Below, piece by piece: positions 8,111 through 17,280 of a DNA stretch of 26,994 nucleotides (position 1 is its first letter; each line of letters opens with the position of its first letter). The stretch lies in contig JAUCBJ010007006.1 in NCBI GenBank assembly GCA_032718475.1, forward strand, positions 1 to 26,994, read 5' to 3'. Under the pieces are notes generated by a model. The model did no database searches. It had not been told where the DNA came from and saw nothing but the letters and a program-made list of their open reading frames with translations. The stretch comes from Nemertoderma westbladi (Eukaryota; Xenacoelomorpha; Nemertodermatida; Nemertodermatidae). The position numbers and the translations under genes are program-made.

Positions 8111-11100
8111 ACGCAATGGTTGTAGTGGAAGCATACAAACTATTTTTACGTTTCTTCCTGGTGAGCCTGTTAATGGCTGTACCGCGGCTGATACTCAAGG
8201 GACTAGCGAGAGTAAGATTGGCAGAGCTGGCCATACGTTGGTCACTCAATGGACTCATAACGGCTGCGTTAATGCTGGACATCGCTCGCTTAACAACAGA
8301 CGGAGTCTGCGTCCGTTTCAGACTAATAGCACGACCGACTTTACGTGCGGCTTTAACGGCTCTACTCAAAGTGCTAGAATTCATCGCTAAAATTGAACCG
8401 GTTGTCGGTATGTCCAGCTCTCCAGCGTCCAGACTCGTAAGGAAGTTCTCAGTGTCAGTCCGACAGGCCGACTCGCCCATCTGCTCACACAACTTCCTCA
8501 CCCATTCATCTTTACTTATCTCGCTGCTCGCCATTATCGTGTACGCGTACATCTTTTCTTTCTCCTCTGGGAGTCTCATTACCAAAGCGAACACGTTGAC
8601 AAAGTCCTCGGTTTCGTTAATGTTCACAACCCGTTTGATATGCGACAACTGGAGTAATTCAACGTGTTTATAATTGCGGGAACTATGTTTGCCGGAAAGG
8701 GCCGGGCTGCGTCCACCGCTGAAGGTAGGAACACTGGTAGTCGCCCCGCCTAGAAAATACATAAAAAATAAAAATTGTCAATTTTGTGCGAAAAAATATA
8801 AAATACGCGGCCGGTTCATTGTAAAGTATTATCCAATATTGGTTAGAACGTTAGGGATATATGGACTTGGGCAGCACGGGAAGGAGAGTATGTCAATGGT
8901 TCAATAGCCAATAGTTCGTTATAATAGGGATGTGAGTTTTCCGGTGAATTGTCTTTTCAAGGACATTTGGCATTTCCAAAACTTTCCAGCAAATAAACTT
9001 CACCCGTAGTAAAGATATTATTACTCAAAAGTATTAAATTGCTAAAAGGATGTTTTATTATTTATGTTTTTAGGATAGGTGAAAAATTATGCGGAATTGG
9101 GTTATTAATTAATTGAGAAAGAAATTAGAAATCAGGAGATATGATTAGGCCTGTCGCTATGTGGATGCGTCAACTGTAAGAAATAACTAAGGGGGGTGGG
9201 GGGCTTCTGAGGCAGTCAGAATTCATCCCCCTGCAGGGGCGAATCGACGCAAATAACCGCTGATTACGAACAAAAAATAAACTGTACTATTAAAGTATAT
9301 AAAATATAATCCCAATAAAACGAATATAAAGGGAACTCACTCTTCCGTTTCCCAATTTCCAAAGCGTCGGTAAATAAGAATAGCGTTAGTTGGTCGGACC
9401 TCTGGGAGGTACCGACGTCATTGAGCTGTACGCAGTCGATCTGGCCAATGAATTTCCGATGAGAAGAAAGAATAATCGCGGGGATGCCTTCAATCTGCTG
9501 GTGGATCTCGAACATTTGGACTTGGAATTCGGTTTTGCGTTTGTCCTCGTTGATTAGGTTGGTTACGGCCTTTATCTTGGTGAGCGCCTCCTCTAGACGA
9601 CTCCGGTCGGGGATCGCTGCATCGGTGCGTTTAATAAGGTCCTGGAGAAGGAGAATCACAGATGGAAGCCGTTGGACCGGCCGGATCATAAGAGCCGGGA
9701 GAGTCTGTCGATGACAATGGGATCGATTCTGGCCGAGTTTAACGAAGGCGTGGAAGCGGTCGTTAGTGCGAATACAACGCTGGAGGCAGTCCTGACTCAT
9801 CTCGAAGTAGTTGATATAGGGTTTATACGCCTCGAACAGGGAGTCGGTGTGCTGCAGGATGGCCTCACCGATACCGCAGGTCTCGGACCACGACGCCAGC
9901 AGGTTATACAGCTGGTTGCTAAGCGCCTTGTGGACGTTCTGGATGTCAGACAAGCTGGAGAATATAGAGCGGATATCCTCGGCAACTAGAATGGGTTTCC
10001 CCTCGCTGAGGAGTGTCTCCAGAGGAAGTTTAAATGTTGTGATTATGGTGGAGAGGATTGCGACGTAGTTGCTCTCGGTTAGGTAGAGTTCAACGGCGAC
10101 CTGATGCCGGGGGCTCATATCCGCGGTGATCTGCGGCGTGAACGCGGGTTCTGGGGCGCCGTCGAGGCTGAACACCGTGTCGTTTAAGGCCGGCGAGGCT
10201 GTGAAGCTAAAGGAAGCGCGTCGATGCTTCACCGCAGGGCTGGATGTAGACGACGACGAAGCGGTGTCGCAGTGGGAGGCCAGCTCACGCAACGTGTCCT
10301 CCGGACAGCGCCGTTTCCTGTACGACGAAGGGACGCCCCCGGGTAGTAGCGTAGACCGCCCGCCGCCAGCGTTGTGAGCGAATATATTAGTGTCCGCGCA
10401 CACGTCCATCTGGATGGACGTCCAGAACCATTCCTGCGTCACGACATCGGCACGAGTACCCGTTGGCAAAGATGGTAATTCGTTTCCCGACATATTGTCG
10501 ACGACTACAACCTGGTACTGATCCTCTAGACTAACAATGGTGGCCCCATTCTTAGAGGCCAACGCCTTGACTTGGTCTTCATCTCCAGAATTGAAACCCA
10601 CAAACGCGATAGATAGATTATGGAAGGGTTTAAGACGTAAGTATGTCGCCCCTGCAATCTCGTGTGCCGACGCCGTTATCTCATCACGAAGCTTCCAACA
10701 TTCCCCCACCCAAAGATCAGTGAGTATCTCAGTACCATAGGCAACCGCCATACGGTATTTATCGCTCTTTGTAGTAGAAGCGATTAGATGAGTGACGCGA
10801 GCTGAGATGTCTTTTCTCACACTCCCACCCATATTCTGAACCAAGGTTACCAATCTCTGCAGCTCGTCCTTTTCTTTAAACCCAGTAAAACACACAATCA
10901 TGCCGCACATGAGCTGACAATAAAGGGGTCGATTATTGATTGGTAACGCCACGTTATTCTCAGCTGTCTTGAAAATAACCGGTGGGCCAACTATTCGACA
11001 ACCTTTCGACTTTATAATTTCAAATTGGGTTCCCTCAAAACTGTCCATAACGTATACGGCATCGCGGTTTTTTGACTGACTCTCAAGAACTTCCGGTGAA

Positions 11101-11216
11101 AAAGGTAACAGAGTACCCAAACGAGAAGCTGCATTAATAAGTTTGCTGTGAGACCCGGTCGGTCCAACCAGATAAACTTTGAGTTTCATATTATTTGACT
11201 CAACTTCAACTTCCAT
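8109..11216 (-). CDS. ECT2: ECT2, Rho guanine-nucleotide exchange factor of cytokinesis
   Basis: The CDS is join(9341..11216, 8109..8749) on the minus strand, 838 residues, close to the ~880-915 of vertebrate ECT2. ECT2 activates RhoA at the spindle midzone and equatorial cortex and is recruited by the centralspindlin subunit RACGAP1. In order: a degenerate BRCT0 (~11-97), BRCT1 (~101-190), BRCT2 (~195-280), a basic nuclear signal RKRR (300-303), a Ser-rich linker, the DH domain (~368-560, with ESNYVAIL and RPVQRLPSVILLL), a PH domain (~575-715) and a basic C-terminal tail (RKKRK at 823-827). T111 in CFTGF and K153 sit where the phosphopeptide-binding Thr and Lys of human BRCT1 lie. The intron (GTGAGT donor, TTTTCTAG acceptor) is phase 1, and the join gives Ser626, matching the family across the junction. 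The start is the first in-frame ATG; Met10 is an alternative. It appears intact. Confidence 0.95.
8750..9340 (-). other. ECT2 intron (591 bp) carrying a MITE fragment
   Basis: The donor GTGAGT is at 9340-9335 and the acceptor TATTTTCTAG ends at 8750. It is the only intron visible in the coding part and falls inside the PH domain. The part at 9225-9287 is related to the MITE at 23243-23481, sharing GACGCAAATAA, CTGATTAC and AAACTGTA in the same order, but no matching second end is present. A G-rich run lies at 9191-9203. Confidence 0.85.
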
Positions 11217-11420
11217 TATTGAAAAGGTAAGAATTATAATTAAGAAGTGTTATTACAGTGTTATTATATATAAATATTATTATATTATTAATATTAATAT
11301 TATATTATAATTATTATATATAGTATGCGTATAGTGTTATTATCTGATTATGGGGTTCGCTAAATTAAATCAACAAAATCTGAAAGAAAATCTACAAATA
11401 AATTACGTTTAGACGTTAGA
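11217..11420. other. AT-rich 5' flank of ECT2
   Basis: This is upstream of the ECT2 start codon on the minus strand. It consists largely of A/T runs (11265-11325). No clear TATA box, initiator or upstream exon could be fixed. It ends at the hAT-like element that begins at 11421. Confidence 0.4.
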
Positions 11421-11730
11421 CAGGGTTGCCACACTATTTCAGTTTCAATATTCCCTGACAGCCTGACATTTAGCTGACTTTTTTAAAAATTCCCTGGCGA
11501 CTGAAGTTTCAGCTATCAGCTATGACTCATTTCCTGTACACTGTACCGGTATGTAATATATCTGTATATTACTGTATTACATTCAGACATTACACATTCC
11601 CTGATTTCTCCCTGAGTTGTCCATTTTTCACTAGAATTCCCTGACATTTCAAGAAAATAAATGAACAAAAAAAATGAAATTCAGAAATTCCCTGACTTTT
11701 CTAGGTAGCAGGTGAGTGGCGGTAACCCTG
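11421..11730. mobile_element. Short hAT-like element with TTAGA target duplication
   Basis: The left end is CAGGGTTGCCAC at 11421, and the right end is GTGGCGGTAACCCTG at 11716-11730, whose complement begins CAGGGTTACCGCCAC. TTAGA lies directly outside both ends (11416-11420 and 11731-11735). The interior repeats the word TTCCCTGAC(A/T)T several times, resembling subterminal binding sites. At 310 bp it has no coding capacity. CAGGG ends suggest hAT; the 5 bp duplication would fit a hAT subgroup with short duplications, but the superfamily is inferred. Confidence 0.75.
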
Positions 11731-11735
11731 TTAGA

Positions 11736-12677
11736 CAGTATCACAGGCAGACAGGTCGAAGGTCGGTCGTGCTATAGGCTACATACATTTGTACATACCC
11801 CTACCAAATACAGAAATAGGGTAAGTAAACTGATAAAAAAAACCGTGAGGCTAAAGTCACACGAATAGTTCTGTAGTTCCCTAACTGCCTTTAAAGGCAC
11901 TTTGGCATTTATAGTTATAATTTAATTCGATGAAATATTACCGGTACGGTATTAGGCCTACAGTACGCCTATTGCTATTCTGCTATTACAGTATTATAAA
12001 GTTGTGTGTACCTGTCTGCCTGTGTCTGTACCTGTACCGTACCGGTGTAGCCGTTCAGCCGTTCTAACCTGCTAATACTACACAGCTACAGTCCAGCAGT
12101 CTGACAGGTACAGTACTGCAGTACCGGTACTGTCACTGTGCACTATAAAAAACGTGTGCTGCAGTGTACGTTACGTGGGACGGTACAGAGTACTGGATTA
12201 CAGACACAGGCATTATTTAATTGTTACCTACAGTCTGACATTACTGCATAGGCGCATTTACTGCTGTACTGTATCTAATCCTCGAATATATTAATAATAT
12301 TAGACATTTTGACGCTGCACATTACAAGCATTTAGTTAAGAAATCAAGTCACATTAACGCAAAGAGATACAAACGCTAAGTAAAAGAGATATTAACATTA
12401 ATTATTGATTGTCTAAAGATAGCAGTACAGCCATGGCTCCAAAGCTGTTCTAAATACTGCTTGGCAGCCCAGCACCGTCCAACAGCAGCATTATTGCTGC
12501 TGTACTGTATTAATTACATATTAATTATTACCGGTTTGGTCACGGCCTCGCGGTCGGCTGGTATTCGTGGCAGCATGCCGACATTATTCGACAGTATTAG
12601 ATGTCTTGCTTGGTCATTTTTTAAGTATTGTAATTATCAGGCCTATAAAATTAAAAGACAAAATAATTGGGGTACAT
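11736..12677. other. Intergenic, rich in short palindromes
   Basis: I find no gene. The stretch is dense in ACCGGT and in GTAC/CAGTA words (for example 12107-12136). A plus frame at 12461-12688 has no recognisable domain and starts from a non-standard codon. Confidence 0.4.
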
Positions 12678-13376
12678 CTTTTGCGTAGAGGTATAGCCTA
12701 CATAGAGGCTTCATGTAGGTATGTGTAGCCTACATGTAGATGCACGTGTAGGGTGAATGTAGGTAGGTGTAGTCCCATAGATATTAATGTAATTTATGTG
12801 TCAACTTGCAGTAACGTGATACACGGTCGTCAATCAGGATGTATGGCAATAATCTCTGATCTCCACGGTACAATACGGTACATCAACCTGCAGACCTGTC
12901 TGCTGTCAGACAACAGGTTTTACTGCATACTGCAGTACTGTATAAATATCAAACATCGCGTTCTGATTATACTAAACTAAAGTCCCTTACTCGTCATAAA
13001 TATTATGCCCTAATAAATTCGAGTATGCTAACGCCACGAAAGGCATCGTTCCATTAGATTAACTCGTTCTGATTTATATGTTTATTAAGTAAGAGTAACC
13101 TAAACAAGAACAGCCATCATCGCGGGGACTATAGTCTACCAGAAACCCTGACCCCCATCTGCCCCTCTTTATCTGTTTATCAACCATACATCCATGGGAC
13201 TTGAACAGTACTTCAGCATTGAAATGTTTTGGACGTTTTGTTTTGAAAGTAAAAATATAGAAGTCTGGAAGTTTTGTTTGTTTTAATTTTTCAGGCAGTC
13301 ACATTCCACCAACCAGCAACAGTCCCATCCCTTCCCACTATCCCGCGGACCACCACACTGTTTCATTATAAAGTAT

Positions 13377-13430
13377 TCCCATCTCGATGATGGGAATTAA
13401 TCAGTAATCCGATGGGATTCAAATCCCATC
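13377..13430. repeat. Pair of short hairpins built on GATGGGAT
   Basis: TCCCAT-CTCGATG-ATGGGA lies at 13377-13395 and GATGGGAT-TCAA-ATCCCATC at 13411-13430. The second is a perfect 8 bp stem with a 4-nt loop. Both arms share the same ATGGGA word, so the two hairpins could also pair with each other. There is no U-run to suggest a terminator. Confidence 0.7.
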
Positions 13431-13849
13431 TCGAAGTAACAGCAAAACAATAACACGAAAGTCAATAGCTTTACAGTTATATTTGATTGCATTGAAAGTT
13501 AATAGAAAGAAGAAGTTAAATTGCATATCCATTAAAATATCATGAAATTGATACGGCAGTTTAGTAGATTAAAACGGCCACAGCAAGATTTATAAAATGA
13601 AAAATAAGTAAAATCAGCACAGCACACAATATTATCAATATAGACATTGAAGACAATTTAATAAACAAATACTATAAAAAAATATCTACTAACAATCAAT
13701 ACATGATATATATAATATATATACATCAGCGACTACCATCGCCACTCTGGTTCAATCAATCAGTCCGGTATCATTGTTAGCGTTTTGTTGAATTACCCAC
13801 TCATCCTCAGACCCTCATGGACACCGACGACGAGCTCTAACCCTAACCG

Positions 13850-14188
13850 TTAGTCGATTCCTCCTTGACTGGAAACATCAGGTTCGGGCCGTTCGGCCCA
13901 TACAAAGTCATTAGCCTCCATGCCTGAACCCGCAGGATCATAAGATCTACAGTATGTATCGGTATATCGTTCAGTCGTTTTTTCCTTTGTCAGTACTGTA
14001 GTATTGATAGGCTCCGTCTCGTGGGTATTCAGGGGACCCCCATTCGACGTATTCGCATCTCCTCCTGGTTGTTTCGGGTACCACCGCCCGCCATATGCGC
14101 ATCTCTTCGTGGTTGTTCCGGGTACCACCCCCGTTCGCCGCATTCGCATCTCATCGAGGAAGTTCGGGTCCGGGTACCCCGTGTAGGC
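13850..14188 (-). CDS. Unidentified ORF with repeated N-terminal segment
   Basis: The frame is 112 codons from the previous stop, with a true ATG at 14149-14147 giving 99 residues and a TAA at 13852-13850. I do not recognise the protein. The N-terminal part is imperfectly repetitive, with RRTGVVPGTTTKR followed by YGGRWYPKQPGG, because the DNA beneath it (about 14045-14188) is a three-unit minisatellite of 44-47 bp. The second half (KTTERYTDTYCRSYDPAGS, then NDFVWAERPEPDVSSQGG) is non-repetitive and of normal composition. It could be the last exon of a gene, a remnant of the surrounding inverted-repeat element, or chance. No flanking acceptor was convincing. Confidence 0.3.
   Translation of the reverse strand, partial: AYTGYPDPNFLDEMRMRRTGVVPGTTTKRCAYGGRWYPKQPGGDANTSNGGPLNTHETEPINTTVLTKEKTTERYTDTYCRSYDPAGSGMEANDFVWAERPEPDVSSQGGID
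14045..14188. repeat. GC-rich minisatellite, three units of 44-47 bp
   Basis: The word GCATCTC recurs at 14055, 14099 and 14146, each time followed by a variant of CGGGTACC. It is much more GC-rich than its surroundings. Confidence 0.75.
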
Positions 14189-14318
14189 CTATTCATTCAT
14201 CATTGTTGTTTTTAAAGACCTACCTACACCTACCTACATTCACCCTACACGTGCATCTACATGTAGGCTACACATACCTACATGTAGCCTCTATGTAGGC
14301 TATACCTCTACGCAAAAG

Positions 14319-14609
14319 TTATACCCAAATAATTGACAGTTATAGTTTTACATTTATAATCTGATTTGGGTGTTTAGAACTAAATCCTGAAATCTGTAAA
14401 TACCGGTACCAGACAGCCAGAATCGAGAATGCCAACTGCCAAGCCTGAAATAAGTGACCTTTGGCTGTTTGGGTACTATTCTGTATTGACCTGTTGACTG
14501 TATTCGTGTGTACCCAGATGAGTAGGCATACTACCCCTCACCCCCCCCCCCCCCCCCCACCCTTTACCACCATCACCAATGCAATGCACTAAGCCAGTAC
14601 AGCAGTAAG
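14319..14609. other. Intergenic with a long C-run
   Basis: A C-run lies at about 14540-14558, interrupted once on its left by TCA. It could form an i-motif, or a G-quadruplex on the minus strand. I find no gene. Confidence 0.5.
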
Positions 14610-15520
14610 ACAGACGACTACTAGGATCGGCATGCTGCATTGCAGCTGCGTTACTTATATTTACCATATACTGATATAATATGTAGCATGTTACTGTATG
14701 GTTTGGTGCAGTTTTCCTTGTGGTAGTTGGGTTGGGTTATGTAGCACTAAAATCGTTTTGGTATTTCATTTTTTTCTCATGGACCTTAGTGCCTGAGTAC
14801 TGACAGTGGTCCTCGTCCTAAATTCCAGGTAGTATCTCTGGGAATAAGACCCCATATGTCCTATTTTATTGTTTTCATATTATATATATATATATTATAT
14901 ATATGTATATTCTCATATATTAAGAATGCTGTGCTGACTTGTCGACAAAATTGCACCGCCACAACTCCCTATCACCCATGACTGCATGGCATTTTGCTAG
15001 ATCATCCGCATCCTCAAGGCCAGTGTCCCTTAGGATGCGTCTCAAGAAAGTCATAGGCTGTCCACCATGCTTACAGTATTCGCTCCATGAGGGCGCCAAA
15101 GCACAAGGTTATGCACTGGCTGGTCCTCACGGCGAAAGCAATGTCGTGCAAAGCGGAGGCGGTTCCGTTCAAGTGTCAAGGTAGGGGAGATAAATGGAAC
15201 ACTCCAAATCTCCAATGTTGTACAGTATAGTCTGGCTGGAGATGTGTTCATTGTACTTGACACGACGGTGAACCCGGCGCAGCATTCTTCTGAAAGTACC
15301 ATCCATAGACTTGGTATCCTCTGCAGTTAGAGCCCAGCATGGACTCCCATATTAAGAGTACTGGTACTACTGCCTGACTGCTGCCATAAATAATAGAACC
15401 TTAAGGTTCCGTTTTATTCTATGAGACTTCCAAATCCTTACGTATGTAACTCGTACGTAATTCTTACGTATCCGAAGGTCTTCACCTGACTTTCTGATCC
15501 ATGATCCCAAGTAGCCGCTG
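14610..15520 (-). mobile_element. LINE family B, third copy (3' part), with internal insertion
   Basis: The minus strand matches the 3' portion of LINE C: SWIRKSGEDLRIRK (~15505-15464), then LTLERNRLRFARHCFRREDQ (~15190-15130), then the 3' untranslated end. The last ~40 nt (14615-14653, containing atcggcatgctgcattgcag) are the same as the terminal stretch of LINE C at 25242-25262. A 271 bp foreign stretch (14654-14924) separates them. Frameshifts occur near 15060 and 15300-15360, so it is dead. Confidence 0.85.
14654..14924. other. Insertion within LINE D, unidentified
   Basis: Comparison with LINE C shows that this segment is absent there (AGCTGTATTTTTAAGAATG in C, interrupted here after AGCTGCGTTA and resumed at TTAAGAATG). 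It holds a TA-rich microsatellite at 14876-14908 and no ORF. I did not find inverted ends. Confidence 0.5.
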
Positions 15521-17280
15521 CCATTGAACCCATGATTGCCAATGATATCACATTCATGATCTACTACTGGTACTAAAGATCTTGTTTCTGTCATAATTGT
15601 AATTGCTGAAATAACTGAATAAACATTCCAAATAACTACACGACAACGACAAGTAAACATTTCTGTAGTTTAAGTGGAAAATTACTGTATATTAAATATG
15701 ACACAATAAAGTAAAAGAAACAGGCACAAACGGTTGTCACAAAATAATTCGACTGTCTAGATTACTACTGTACCGTAGATTGACTAATAGGCTATCGGTG
15801 AGAATTAATTGACATCTACGGTACAGTAGAAACTGCTAGTTACAGTAAATAGCGTTGAACACCCCCAACCAATGTTTTAAACAATTGGTGCAGAGACCAA
15901 ACCACTGTTAATATATTCCGCAAACACAGGACAGATATGTGCATTGTGCATTAATTAATACTACTGTAGTTCATTTAATACGTTTGAAAATAAATTGACT
16001 TTATTGCGTTGTGTTATTGTTCATTTTGCATAATTACTGTATTATATTGGAAATAATAAGAATGGATAGAGAATGGAGATACTAATAATTATTGAATATT
16101 CACGACAACTAAACGTCATGCCCTGTTCCCGCGCCGTGCGCGCGCAGCAAGAGATTGTAATGTACATACAGTACTTCAGCACTGCAGGGGGTGGGTTGGA
16201 CATAATTGAGCAGGCAAATACCGACAGTATATATTCTATTATAGCAGTGTATGTGTAATGTTCCGTTACAACACACAAGATACTGACTTTGATTGAATAA
16301 TTAACGTTGTATTGGAGAATAACAACAATAGAGAAGAGATGCCATGTTTGCAATGCAATTCGCAATTGGAGAGTCTCTGGAGGTTCCAATTCTTCTATCC
16401 AAAGGCCACCGATACATTTCAAGGTTGTTTACTAATTACTTTCGCGACAGGTTCTCCCATAGGAATTATTGTTCGGGTATATAAAAAATAAAGCCTTGAT
16501 ATTATTACATGACATATAAAATACTTCCTATAAAGTCTTAAAAACTAGTGCAACTCCCACAGTTTAATCCTATTGTTGCGAACTGTTTATTATTGTAAGT
16601 TTTTAAGTTATTTTATCTTGCTATAAAATGAGTTATACCAACTTTACATTAGAATACTGTACTTAAATACTTTAATACATAATATGTAAATGATATTATC
16701 AAAAATGCGAACATGTCATATGTGATGTATTACGTTTAAACTTTTTAGTTGGAAATGTGGCTGTAAAAGGCTACAAATGTAGTTTTTATTATAATACTGT
16801 AAGTACAGTAATTTTACTATAAAATATGATTTCTATCAGATCTTCACAACTAAATACAGCGGTTTGCAATTTTCTTACATTTAATTAAATTAACACATGA
16901 CATCATTAATAACGTTTAAAGCAACCACTAATACAATATATATATATATATACATATATATTTATTTCAAATATGCCATTAATTTGACAGTGTTTGTGGT
17001 TTATTACAAACGTTTATGAAAGAAGCTCTAAAAAGTAATACATAAATTTTACTAGATTGTAGGCACACACTCTGTATCTATCTGCTACACCAACTGGTAT
17101 GTCTCCACAAATACAGATAGGGCCTCCAGTCACATTATAGACGGTTGGTATAATACATAAAGATGAAAAAAATATACAGTTTTAGTAGTACCGGTACTTA
17201 TTGTCCAAATAAAATATATTGAGACATGGAGATTTATTCAACTCAAAATGTTGATGTAACCGGGCTCGCTGTGGTTTCTG
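15521..17280. other. Intergenic AT-rich DNA, no gene seen
   Basis: Open frames here (for example minus 16042-16422) begin at non-ATG codons and have no recognisable domains. There is a TA microsatellite at about 16936-16962. If an upstream Hox exon lies left of the satellite it could be in this stretch, but I could not identify it. Confidence 0.4.

Larger units (their letters stand above)
12678..14318. mobile_element. Long inverted-repeat structure, possible fold-back transposon
   Basis: The arm at 12678-12772 is the reverse complement of 14224-14318, 95 bp with a single mismatch by eye. About 20 bp more outside the arms are weakly similar. The arms are rich in GTAGGTA and TGTAGCCTACA words. 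The 1451 bp between them hold hairpins at 13377-13430 and an unidentified minus-strand ORF at 13850-14188. I see no clear target-site duplication, so a transposon with long terminal inverted repeats and a secondary palindromic duplication both remain possible. Confidence 0.6.

Noticed and set aside
8116-8673. 185-codon plus-strand ORF opposite ECT2
   Set aside because: It is the antisense shadow of the second ECT2 exon. The minus frame matches the ECT2 PH domain and tail.
16042-16422. 126-codon minus-strand ORF
   Set aside because: It begins with TTG, has no recognisable domain, and its composition follows the surrounding AT-rich DNA.
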